Assembly: GCA_027186245.1 (NCBI GenBank)
Contig: CP114488.1
Coordinates: 2,306,501-2,370,500, forward strand
From: Coriaria nepalensis
Lineage: Eukaryota > Streptophyta > Magnoliopsida > Cucurbitales > Coriariaceae
Reading direction: 5' to 3'
DNA length: 64,000 nucleotides
Shown here: in pieces, positions 48,263-59,587 of the stretch
Numbering within the stretch: the stretch's first letter is position 1
How the letters are laid out: the number at the start of each line of letters is the position of its first letter
The notes under the pieces: model-generated
Seen by the model: the letters and a program-made list of their open reading frames with translations, nothing else
Databases searched by the model: none
Told to the model about the DNA's origin: nothing
Translations under genes and position numbers: made by a program

Positions 48263-50347
48263 TCAGAAGTGGGACACACCCACATTAGCTGAAGCAAAGA
48301 ACCCTGCATCCTTCATCAGCACATGATCATGATCTCCCTCCTACTCAAATCAACCACCGCATACACACACACACACAAAAGAAAGAAACTCAATGTACAT
48401 ATATATGTTTGCGAGAATCACTCCCGTACAATTTTATGTGTATGAATGATTCATTTGGCTGTAACGAAACTTACCGGACGCATGTTTGTCTTTTTCACAG
48501 TCTGGTCAGCCATGAGACCAAAGTGAATGTGTGGAAAGTGGGCCCACTAGACGAAAGTAAGAGGTTCACATACTTAACCTTAGTTTTGAAATACAAAAAC
48601 CTTGTTGTAAGTAAAAATGAAACGTACATTCTTAGCAGCGGCGCTGAAGGCTTCTCTGTGGGAGATATCGGGATTCACAGACTTGATGCGTTGGATCTCG
48701 TCCCTGCAAATCATGAAATGAGCATTAGTTTTTATAAACAAACTCATTTACATTAGTTTAACTTTAAGTTTAGCAACTGATTATTAATTAATGAGCAAAA
48801 GGCAAAAGTTAATTAAAACATAAAAAGAGTCAAAAGGCAGAGATGTTATAAAAATCATTACTCACTTGATGAAGCGGTTGTATGCAGAGGGCACTCGTTG
48901 CCTCTTCTCTGGAGCTACAATATGCACATTACAGCTCTAATCACTTACTTCATTTGGACAACTACCTCTTTTTTTTTTTTTTAATTTATTATTATTATTA
49001 TTATTATTATTTTAAACCAGTTGAAGTTGCATTGAAATAAACAATGTCAACACAAATATACAAAACATAGGGGAGTTCTTTTCTTGCCAAGAGGGTATAG
49101 CTAGGTTGATGAACTATAGAGCCTATATATAGAGTTGATCATGTTGAAGAACTACTAAACATATACAATAGATTGAAAAAATAAATATATTATAAGCGCG
49201 GAAATATGGCCTGTTTTGTTTGCAGGCCTATCGATATATATAGAGCCAGGCTTATGTTTATAAACGTATAGTCATGTGTCTTTATTGCTATCTCAATAGC
49301 ATCTCAAATAACAGAATACTCTTAGCTGTATAAGTTAGCAAAGCTCTCTAGTGCTTCCCTCCACTTGTATTCCAGAGTCTATGCAATTTCAAAGTATAGT
49401 AAAGAAAGAAAAACATAGAAACAGAGAGAGAGAGAGGGGAGATCTCACGTCTGTTTATGATGGGAGGAACTCTTGAAAGTTCATCATGAGGTACAACTCG
49501 AGGTGGCTGCAAAGAATTAGCCGAGGGATCATTTCCAATGTTTGTTTGGTTGATCATGAAGTTTGGGGTTGGATTTGGCGTTTCTTCCTAGATTTGGTTA
49601 AAAAATGAATACCCAGATCGATTATGATTATCTACATGACAAATTGAAAAGTCACAACTAGATATATAGAATATAGTAGTGAGTTAACCAGAATATTATG
49701 GGAATTAGGGTTGAAGAAAGAGTGAGTAAGCTGGTGAAATTGATTAGCCGAAGGCAAAAGCAGTCCCCGCATGTTCACTGGCAAGAGGGTTGAGCAGTGT
49801 CCACATCTCACCGTCACAGTCTTAAACAAGCTCGTGCAAGGAACACTCACCTGTATACATCGTTCCACAAACCCCAATTGAAAAATAAATAATTCAAAAA
49901 ATGAAATAAGGGTAGAAGCAAGGAGAAAAGAAACTGAAATATAAATCAAACCGCATTCCAAAAAAAAATAATAATAATGAAAGGAAAAAAATATATAAAA
50001 AATCTAAGTAAAAAGAAACCCTAAATATAAAATGTTGTGCCAAGATTTAGGTAAAGACATTGAATCAACTTTAGGGAAAAAAAAACTAAGAAACATATTT
50101 GAGTGCATAAAAATAAAGAAAAGAAACCCTAAATATCTCACAATTAAACCTATAACTCAAGAAATGGAACCCTAAAGTCGGATGCATGTAAATATTTTTA
50201 GAAATTCATATATAGTTATACCGCAAGGACAGTGTCGCAAATGTTGCAATGGACATAACAGAGCTGCTCGGAGGGAGGAAGGAATTGGTTGTCCAGTTGA
50301 GACAAGGTAGGAGGAGGCGGAGGAGGAGGAGAGGACGATGATGACAT
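48263..50347 (-). CDS. YAB1: YABBY transcription factor, FIL/YAB1-YAB3 clade
   Basis: There are seven exons in transcript order: 50347-50222, 49850-49689, 49587-49449, 48914-48866, 48703-48628, 48546-48475 and 48340-48263. All junctions are GT-AG and the product is 233 residues. The C2C2 zinc finger uses Cys34/Cys37 ([12 protein letters not shown]) and Cys58/Cys61 ([12 protein letters not shown]). The helix-loop-helix YABBY domain spans about 143-195: [39 protein letters not shown] and [32 protein letters not shown], the NPNSHNIL motif and the ANVGVSHF end point to the FILAMENTOUS FLOWER/YAB3 clade and not YAB2, YAB5 or CRC. Family members are nuclear and specify abaxial fate in lateral organs. 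A seven-proline run (residues 7-13) is in the variable N-terminus. The small fourth exon (49 bp) is typical of the family. Confidence 0.95.
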
Positions 50348-52160
50348 GGTTTTTTCTTCTAATTACTATATAAACGAAATCCCTTTTTTTTTTTTTTATA
50401 AAAAAGAAAAGAAAAAGATTGATGATTGGTTAGGTAAAATGGGATCGATATAGATTGATTGATGACTGATTGATGGGATTGACAACTTAGCAAACCAACA
50501 GGAATGCTCCTCTTAGATCTTCTTTCTTTCTTTCTTTTCTCTTTTTGATTATGAGAGTTCTAAAAGAAAAGGGTTGAAAGAGAATAAGAGCTAGAGAGTT
50601 GGATGATATGGATCTCAATCTATCTATTTATTTGGTCTAGAAGATAATAAGAGGCTCTCTTTTATAATTGGTGTGGGGTATGCATGCATGTAACGAGCTA
50701 TGTATGTGCATGACATCATGTCATGTCATGGTATGATGACGATGATGATAATGAGGTTGGTTTTCCCGATGAGAGAAGGAGAGAGAGAGGCGGCAGATGT
50801 GGGGGAGAGGAGCGAGAAAGGGACGTGTGCATGGGGAGTGAGATAGACTTTCACACACTCATGACTCATCTGTTGTTTTCACAAGTTAAAGAGAGTGTCG
50901 CCTTCTGGTGGTGTGCTTTCAATGCTTTTTTTTTTCTTCTTTCTCTTTCTTTCTTTTCTTTTACTTACAGTTTTGTTCCTCAATTTCCGAACCCTTCAAA
51001 AGGAAACCCTTCCCTTGGCTTCTTCATGTATGGATCTTTCGGATAATGTTTTTTTTCTTCTTTTCATATTAACACCTAATAATTATTACACATCATATCT
51101 CCATCTCCATCACCTATATATGATGCAGCTTCTCCTCCGCCTCCTTAGGGTTTTCAACTGGATCCCCCGTGACTAGTAGTACTACTACCCACAACACCCC
51201 CATCATAAGATAATCATAACCATATGATTTGATAGCCAAGTTACTATAATATCTGCCTGAGGTTTCTGTATTGACTGGATATGCTCTTTTGTTGTTTCTT
51301 TTGTCATGATGTTCAATAATATTGAATAACCTTAGTCTTAAATCTATCTCAATCTTCAATCATATAACATGGTTAGGTTTTTATTTTTATTTTTTATTGT
51401 ACATTTATTTTAGTTCACCAAAAAGAGTATATATAATAACGGTAGTAATAAAATAAGTTACTCAAAATTTCAGTTTCAAACTCGGATTCATATACACATA
51501 TACGTTCTCTAAAAAAGAACAATTAAAATATTTACCATTTTTTTTCCTTCAAAATAAAAACAGTACTACTCAACTCGCCTTCTAATCTACTCAGATTCGT
51601 AATTTACACTATTATATCATATATTATACCAATTATATAGGTACTTAATTGAAATGCATCTACCGCAGTTCTCATGTATATAACCTTTTCATCTTTTGCC
51701 ATTGATTATAATATTTCGGTAAAAAGCACAATATTATCATTGCCCCGTGTACAACCAAGAACTACTCTATAAATTATCTCTCTCTATATATATATATTGT
51801 CGGGCTTATTTTTAGCTAAGTAAATTTAACTTTTAGACTTTACAGCTAACAAAAAACTAACAATGCTTATATGATTTGACCACTCATCTCACTCTTTCTT
51901 ACACGGAGACAGAAACGTATTTAAGTCGGTAGAAAGTAGAAACCATACAATCGAGTAGGCAGGTGTGCCCTCCTTTCCCAAACTTCTCATTTATTTTTGT
52001 CTTGCATTAGCTAATTTGGCTACAACCCCTCTCTTAACCTCATCTTCTTCTTCATGCATGCACGAATGATACGATCCATTCCATATTACTTAAAAATTGA
52101 CGCGAGTTATTAAAGTCTTGACTTCTTAAAATTTTTAGTTTTCTCACCTATTATAAGTTT
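50348..52160. other. YABBY upstream region and intergenic DNA
   Basis: The first few hundred bases are probably the YABBY promoter and 5' leader. CT-rich/poly-T sequence at about 50510-50545 and 50925-50965 and a GA-rich stretch at 50770-50820 are present. The open frames at 50723-51176 are low-complexity and have no family resemblance. Confidence 0.45.
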
Positions 52161-52169
52161 GAAATGAGC

Positions 52170-53045
52170 TCTATAAAGTACCGATATTTTAAAATGAATA
52201 GCGTATCTATATTGTATTTATATCCTATACCTATTTTTTATTGCACTCATCCAATATGTATTCAATACGTAACGTGACATATACAAAAAACTCTAATATT
52301 TTGTGAATATTTCGTAAATAATATTCGATACGTCTTAATATCTTATGATATTTTTACAAGTCAAATATATATATACATGTATGTTTAATTTAATCAACCT
52401 TATAAATAATCTAAAAATAAAAAGTTAACATAATATAAATTCCTCTACTTATCCTTTTATCTTACAAGTTTTAATCTATAACATTTTTCTTCAATTTTAT
52501 TTTATTTTATTTTTTATTCATCTTACTTTTACACATCCTTCCTCTAACATTTGTTCGATTTGGCATTCAAATATTTTCATATGATGTAGTCTTTTGGAGA
52601 AAACTAAAATAATTATATATGATACTTAGTATTTGTAACATTTTGAAAAATTTTAGATATGTGACACATGATATATAATCTTATGAGAATTTTTAATATA
52701 CTCTAGAAGCATATACTTTCAATGATTTTGATTGAATTATGTCATCACAAATAATGATGTGGCTTTCATCTAGACTATCGAAAGTATTATACTCCTAGAA
52801 TATATTAAAAGTCCATGTAATATTACTTATAATTTTTAAGGAATATTTGAATAGATAATATGAGAATTTATATTCATATAATCTCCACTAATGCATGTAA
52901 TTATATATTATATGTTTAAAGTTTAAAAATAAAATAATATTAAATTTAAAAATATGTATTATTATCATATCGTATCCTAAATTTTTTAAATTTGTTGTAT
53001 CACCGTATCCGATATTTGTATCCATATCCGTGCTACATATCCTAA
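52170..53045. mobile_element. degenerate TIR element with GTATCC-rich ends
   Basis: The right end (GTATCCGATATTTGTATCCATATCCGTGCTACATA, about 53001-53040, quoted only in part) is GTATCC-rich. It is mirrored on the other strand by the left end, AAAGTACCGATATTTTAAAA followed by GCGTATC (about 52175-52210). Such repeating GTATCC/GTGTCC ends are familiar from old plant DNA transposons. About 870 bp lie between, all non-coding and AT-rich. Similarity between the ends is weak. Confidence 0.4.
52690..52810. repeat. long imperfect hairpin
   Basis: The arm at 52690-52722 (TTTTTAATATACTCTAGAAG then ATACTTTCAAT) pairs with 52779-52810 (ATTGAAAGT-like, TACTCCTAGAATATATTAAAA). A further CATCA/TGATG stem closes a small loop near 52743-52759. 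It is nested inside the degenerate TIR element. It could be a small MITE or simply an internal palindrome. Confidence 0.55.
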
Positions 53046-54690
53046 CTATTATGCTTTAAGATAGTAGAACTGATAGAACATATATATGATTTCTCCACAC
53101 TTCTCTAGGTTTATGATTGACATTAATATTTTCAAAATGAAAAGGATAGTTCTTTTATTTTTCTTTTCTATTTTGTGTTGTTCTAAGCAAAAGTCTTTTT
53201 GTTTCGGAATTTATTAATGTAGAACCACCACTATCCTTACTCGGTAATAAATCTCGCACAATTCCTCCTCCCGATAAAAAAAGAAAAACAAAAAAGTATG
53301 TTCTCTCACAAATAAGATGTGGGTCTTGATCAAGAACTTCATTTCGGACATTAACTGACCGACGGGTCGGTTTTGGCCATACTTGACCATTTGGATCCTT
53401 AATTAGAAAACATATTGAACAAAAAAAAAAAAACCAATACTAATAGTATGTCTACAATATTACTGGCTGAGAAAGAAAAAGAAGCCAGCTATAGTGAACT
53501 TTTATAAAGATCATGTTATATATATACGTACATGTATACGCATTGACCAATTGAAAGAAGGCGTAGTACACCAAATTATGGGCAGATAAGGAATCTGATC
53601 ATGCAGCTGAACACTCTATGCAAAAAAGTGCATGCACAAGGCTCGAGTGATCAGCAGTAGTACTGCCCTACTCAATTAAAGAAAAACTAATTACATTAAA
53701 ATATGCCTTATTAATCTTTTGCTACAAAATCATTATCAACATTTCTTTGGTTCTAATTTCGATGGATGCATGAAGTGCTCATGATCATGAATTTGATTTG
53801 TTATAAAGAAAATTCAATACTTTGTATAGGTTGGGACCAAAATTGAATGACAATATCAATGTCATGTGAAGTTAATAAACATTTTTACACTAAATGTCAA
53901 TCAATTTCTGATCTTATCAAAATTCCGACAATATCAATGTCCCAACTGGCTTGTAGTATTTGATACCCATCATTAGATAACACAACTGATTGAATTGAAC
54001 AGACAAATTTTCAATACGATTAACAATTTATTTTAAGATCTTAATGCGAATTCAAATTCTCATTACTATATGTAATATAATTTAACTATATAATATATAA
54101 TATAATTTAACTGTTATACTTTTAACTCTTTTTTTTCTTCTCTTTTTAAAAGTGAATTGAAAAGGAAAAGTTAAAAAGTATTGGCATGGATAGATGGTTT
54201 AAATCGACTGCATGTGTAGATAGAAAGAGATGATGTCATTAAATATCATGGGTGCAGTACGAATGAGAGGAAGCTATCATGCACTGTAAAAAGCCTGGGT
54301 AGAAGCTATTTGTTGCTGTAGGGAAGTAGTGAGGGGAGTGGATCAGATATGATCCATGAGGATCTCTCTATCCTTCTTTCTTTCAATATGTTAATGTGGG
54401 GGTTAATTGCTAGAAATCAATAAAGCTGGTCAATGTTGAATTTTATTGTCATGTTCTAATGCTTACCTTGTCTTTGGCCTACTCTCTTAACTAGTGCAAC
54501 AACTAACGTACGAGTTCATATGGGAGGATTTTTATGTTTATACAAATATGTATGTACGTGTTATTATAGTGATGGTTGGGAATTAGAGATCAGTTTCAAT
54601 GTAAATGTAATAAAGAAATGTTTCGGTCAATACAACCTATATTTTACGGGACAAAATAGGTAAAAAATTTCATTATATCAATTTGTAATA
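53046..54690. other. intergenic, no gene seen
   Basis: This is AT-rich sequence with no recognisable coding or RNA features. Confidence 0.5.
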
Positions 54691-55025
54691 TCAGTTTAGT
54701 GATAACAGTAGGCCACAATCATCGGGTAAAAATAATAATCATTGGGCCCAACCTTCTAATCAGAACAATTATGTTTCTCGGTGCCAATGTTGTGGTCAAC
54801 TTGACCATACGGTAAAAAAATGTCAAAAATTGTCCTCCTTCGTGAACGTGAGAATGGAGTTCACAAGCCTTCCTCCATTAAAGTTACATCTGCACCACCG
54901 GTTGCTTTTGTTCACGAGCGCACTACCACTAACAGATGGCATAAGCGGTTGGATTACCATTCTTCTCAGATTATAACTCATCTTGTCAACTCTTTTAAAT
55001 TACTTGTTCATGGTTCAAGTAAATC

Positions 55026-55056
<31 letters not shown>

Positions 55057-55190
55057 TTTTTGTACATCCGGCTCTCTTAATGAAAGTCATCGGCAACCAA
55101 TTTGGCCCACTAGTTTAAGAAGTAATGCTCCACTTGACATTGTATATTCTGATGTTTAGAGACCCACTCAAATTAGTAGTATAAATAGAT
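54690..55190 (+). mobile_element. Ty1-copia fragment (zinc knuckle to integrase start)
   Basis: A CX2CX4HX4C zinc knuckle (RCQCCGQLDHTVKKCQ, about 54780-54828) is followed by a GAG-pre-integrase remnant (RWHKRLDYHSSQIITHLVNS, FKLLVHGSSKS; about 54937-55026). Beyond an expanded (TA)n/poly-T tract, the frame resumes as NESHRQPIWPTSLRSNAPLD and IVYSDV. The family order would be RLGHPSSQ...CxxCxxxKSHRxPF...PLDIVYSDVWGP. Stops and the tract show that it is dead. Confidence 0.75.
55028..55060. repeat. (TA)n plus poly-T inside the copia fragment
   Basis: About 11 TA units are followed by 12 T residues. The tract replaces the expected Cys-containing segment of the copia integrase zinc-binding region, so it expanded after the element died. 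Confidence 0.85.
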
Positions 55191-56640
55191 CAAAATATTA
55201 TATTATAAGGAGTCGAATTAGATCTTCAAGCTCAAATAGACTAAATGATAGTATATGTATGTCTCAATAGATATTTGTTTCACTTTAAACTTCCATAGAA
55301 AAACTGTTGTCATGAAACCATATATTTTGGTTAGATTTCTTATTCTTTTTGTCTAAACTAATATCATGGAGTTATTTTATGAAGAATTATGTTAAATTTT
55401 ATTGCGACTTATTTTGGTATCTATAATGTTTATCATGTACGATAACTTTAAATTAATTTTGTTTTGGTAAGTTATTATGGATCATTTAGGAAACCATCAG
55501 AAAATCAATGTTAAAATTTTGCTGGCCCAAATTACTAACATATTTAGCAACAACATTTAGCGGTTCTTAAGCATGTAACAATTAGCAATACGATTTAATG
55601 GGATCGTTTGGTGGTAAAATAGCGGCATGAGTTAGCAGTACTTTGATTGTGGTAGAAAATTAGGCAAAATTCAACGACACAACAAACCAAGATCTTACCC
55701 GCCGAAAATTAGTTGAACTCAAGTCCTACTAAATACGTACTAGAAATAAAAAATTTTTAGCAATGCATGACTAGACTTCATTTCTCGATCCGTCATTGGC
55801 CGGCTGCCATTATACCGCTAAATTGTATGGCTAAATTTGGATTATCGGCGCTTTATTCCGTTAGCGGTATATTTTCCACACCGCTAATCACCTTCTTTTT
55901 TTCTTTTAAAAAAGTTTGTTTCTCAGTTTTTTATTTAAGTTTAGATCTTCATAATAATCTTGTTGTATTCCTAATTCAATCTAATCTACATTTAAAAAAA
56001 AAAAAAAATCGTTTTTTAATCGTTGAACATATTAATGATAAATTCTGAAATATTTAAAAAAAAAAAAAACTAAAATTTTTTAATATCTCTATTTGCAATA
56101 TTGCTTAAGTTTTTTATTTTTATTTTTTATTCTTATGATTATTAGTTTAAGTATTTGTTTTGGTTTTTATAAGTTTTGTTCATAAATTAATGATATTAAG
56201 ATAGAAATTTTGGGGGTTTATTCTCAAATAATAAATTATTTTTATGTTATTGAATAGATCTCAAGATTGAAAAACATATATATATATATATATATATATA
56301 TACTCTTCATCTTATTTTAATTTATTTAAATATTTTTTTATTTATAATCTCTATTAATCTTGTATTTTCTCATTAAATGAAATATTTCCCTTTGATAAAT
56401 AAATAAATAAATAAAAACCATATACAATTGGAAGTACTGTCAGATTTTTCTAGTTTTTAATTTTACACCACGTGACATGTTCAAATAATATCTCAAGAAT
56501 TTGGTAAGCCCAGCAAGGCCCAACAAAACGTTAGTATCTTGCTTAGCCTTATGTGGGCCCATTACACAAAAGGTGGCATCCCACCAACCAAAGAACAAAA
56601 AGGATTACATGGCTTTATCCAAACCACCCACAGAAACAAC
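55191..56640. other. intergenic, no gene seen
   Basis: This is AT-rich DNA with a (TA)n tract at 56279-56301 and several poly-A runs. No coding or RNA feature was recognised. Confidence 0.5.
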
Positions 56641-56650
56641 AACAACAACA

Positions 56651-56732
56651 AAAAAAAGAAAAAAAAAAAAAGAAGAAGAAGAAGAAGAAGTAGAAGAAGA
56701 AGAAGAAGAAGAAGAAGAAGAAGAAGAAGAAG
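56651..56732. repeat. poly-A and (GAA)n microsatellite just upstream of TL15
   Basis: A-rich sequence passes into about 20 GAA units with one interruption (TAG at 56691). It ends roughly 80 bp before the start codon of the lumen protein gene and so lies in its core promoter or 5' leader. It produces lysine/arginine/glutamate-rich open frames that should not be taken as genes. Confidence 0.95.
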
Positions 56733-56809
56733 GGAAAGAAGAAGGGAAAGAAGAAGAAAAAGGTGTGGATTGATTACTCCTACCTCTCTCACACATTTTC
56801 ATCTTCTTC

Positions 56810-59587
56810 ATGGCTCTCACTTCTATATCTTCAGTACCCATAAAACCCCTCTCCATTTCTTCAAACCCTTTCCAATCCCTCACAAGAAAACCCTTCTCCA
56901 TAACCTGTCAAGTAAGCTCAAGCAAAGACCCAAGTCAAGGTTGATTTTATGTATTTATTTATTTACCCTTTAATTATTTTTTATGGGCTCTTAGTTAGAG
57001 AAATCTCTCCATCTTGATTACTTACTAATAATAATACTAATAAAAATGCAGAGCAGAAGAAATGGAGAAAATTGCTTTCAGCATCAATGGCAGCAGCTCT
57101 TGGTGTGGCTATTTGCTTTGACATGAACATGCCTGCAATTGCTGATCTCAACAAGTTTGAGGCTGCCACACGTGGCGAATTTGGGATTGGATCAGCGGCC
57201 CAATTTGGATCTGCAGATCTCAAGTTTGAGGCCCATTTTCTGATTTTCTTTTGGTTTCTTAACGCCCATTTTTAATTAAGTTTTCAATTTTATTTTTTCC
57301 TTCTCCCTTTGTTTGAACTATGCAGGAAAGCAGTGCATGTGAATGAAAACTTCAGGTCAGTCTCAAGTTTTCTATCTGGTAAATTTGTACACTTTTGCTG
57401 TTTTAGCTAGTATGTTACCCTGTTTGGTCATAAACGAGAGGTGAAAACTAGACAAAGCAGGCCCATATATGTGCGAGTTGAGATGAAAAGTAGGAGTGTT
57501 TCGACTAGAGATTTAGTGCCTGCCAAATGTCATGTCTTCGGAAAGATATCATCTGTTTATTTTTCTCATCCGGAGGGCAAAAATATACCATATCAGCTGA
57601 TTTTGTCAATGATAGTGACATTTTTAGCTTTAAACGATTGAGATTTCTGAAAGCATGATATTTAATAAGCACTCTACTCTTTAGTTTCTAAATTCTAATT
57701 TGTATAGTAGTACATAGTTTTTACTCTTAACATCTTGGGGTGAGTATCTTGGGTTATGTAATTGGGCTGACATGTTAACGTTTTCGTGGGCTAATTTTTT
57801 TTTTCAACTTTTGTAGTTTTCCTCATCAATTTCTTACATATGTAGCTGTCATCTTAACGGCATCAGGTTCACAACATCGCATCAATTTTGTGTGATTGAG
57901 ATGAACTTCACATTATCATATTATATCTCGTATCAATTTTGTGTGTAACTGAGATGCATTGGTCAATGTAGACATGGATCCCAGAAATTCCCATAATAAT
58001 ATAGCAATTAATTTCTCGTTGTACATGACCAAGCTTGACCTGATTAGCATTTTATCATGTAAGTTTAGGCTCTCAAAATTCAGTTTCCCTCACAAATCCA
58101 GTTTAGATTCACAGAACAATCATACTACACAATTGTAAATTTTAGGCCTGCTAAATGTCATTTAAATAAGCTTACCCAGTTAACAAAAGTGGCTTCTTAG
58201 TTCTTATACGTGCAAAACAAATTGAATTTTGGTAGCATGTTAATTGCTTACAAAAAAGTCTGAGGTATACTCGGTCTACCCGATGTGATGGGTTTCACAA
58301 CCACATGCAGACCTAATGTAATGGGTGATGTGATATGTAAAGCTGCTATCTACGATTATAATTAATCGGTCTACAGTAAACCGAGTCTACCCAAGAATTT
58401 GTCATTACTTACAGCCACTACGTATTGTACTGATACAGAAGAGCCAATTTCACATCTGCTGATATGAGGGAATCCGATTTTAGTGGTTCAACATTTAATG
58501 GTGCATACCTGGAAAAAGCTGTTGCTTACAAGGCTAATTTCACAGGCAAGCTTGTTTCAATGAAGCTTCTTTTTATTATTACTATAATTTGTATTCTCAT
58601 ACACATATGAAGAAGGTTTATTTGGTGAAAGAACAAATGTCATGCTAATTTTTTTAAGATCTAATTGATGTAGAAAGTTTCAAATATTTGCATTTCGCAG
58701 GTGCGGATTTGAGCGATACGTTGATGGATCGCATGGTAAATAATAATAAAAATAATTGGTGACATGAATTTTGTTGTTTATATTGAGAATATCGTCCCGT
58801 CGTCCCCTATCAAGATCGTAAGTCTTGAGAATACGGTATATAAGAAAGACAAATCACTTTTCCCGATATCGCTCTACTGCATTTTATGCACTTATTTTTT
58901 TTGGCCAAAATTTATGCCCTTGTCTATGAACATTGATGAGTCAAATTCTTTCAAGGAGATTTTCATGACGTCAATCTGGTTTAGCATTTAAAAGGGTTTT
59001 AAAAAGTAGAGTTTGGATCCATAAAATTTCAGTGTCTCATACAACTTTTACTTTACCTCATGATCTAACTAAAGTATTAAGCACAGACTCTAGACAAAAA
59101 AATATGAATGCTTTATTTCCGCTCTTATATTTGTAACCTAATTTCCTAAACACTGTTTAACTAGGTTCTGAATGAAGCTAATCTCACAAACGCCATTCTA
59201 GTTAGAACCGTTCTCACCCGAAGCGATCTCGGAGGTGCTAAAATTGAAGGTGCTGACTTCAGTGATGCTGTTTTGGACCTTCCTCAGAAGCAGGTACACA
59301 TTTAAAATCATTGTATAACATGTAAACTTACTTCTACAGAGAGTCACTTGCTCTCATATATTAATGATAATAGCTTAGGACATTAAAATCTACAGGCTCT
59401 TTGCAAGTACGCAAGTGGGACCAACCCGGTAACCGGAGTAAGCACCCGAGCGAGTTTAGGTTGTGGAAATAGCCGAAGAAATGCTTACGGGACCCCCTCA
59501 TCTCCTCTCTTAAGTGCTCCTCCGTCCAAACTACTTGATCGAGACGGTTTCTGTGACGAAGGGACCGGTCTTTGCGATTCAAAATAA
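56810..59587 (+). CDS. thylakoid lumenal 15 kDa pentapeptide-repeat protein, chloroplastic
   Basis: There are seven exons: 56810-56939, 57052-57223, 57326-57355, 58439-58545, 58701-58735, 59165-59293 and 59396-59587, giving 221 residues. It matches the Arabidopsis At2g44920-type protein (224 residues as I recall). A Ser-rich transit peptide (MALTSISSVPIKPLSISSNP) precedes a hydrophobic lumen-targeting segment (about 51-66) ending in PAIA, with predicted cleavage after Ala74. The mature protein is then about 147 residues, near 15 kDa. The body is pentapeptide repeat A(D/N)(L/F)xx: RANFTSADMRESDFSGSTFN, ANFTGADLSDTLMDRMVLNE, ANLTNAVLVRTVLTRSDLGG. The C-terminus has Cys residues in ALCKYASG, LGCGNSRRNAYG and RDGFCDEGTGLCD. 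The molecular role is not established. The intron after exon 4 has a GC donor (CAG then GCAAGC at 58546) with a normal AG acceptor; the other introns are GT-AG. Exon 3 is only 30 bp. Confidence 0.94.

Noticed and set aside
50723..51176. Two overlapping open frames of 107 and 93 residues upstream of the YABBY gene
   Set aside because: They are Phe/Leu/Ser-rich from a CT/T-rich tract and show no family resemblance; more likely promoter sequence.
56539..56973. 144-residue open frame rich in Lys and Arg, and overlapping Glu-rich and Ser-rich frames
   Set aside because: They are translations of the (GAA)n tract and extend into the real first exon of the lumen protein in a wrong frame.
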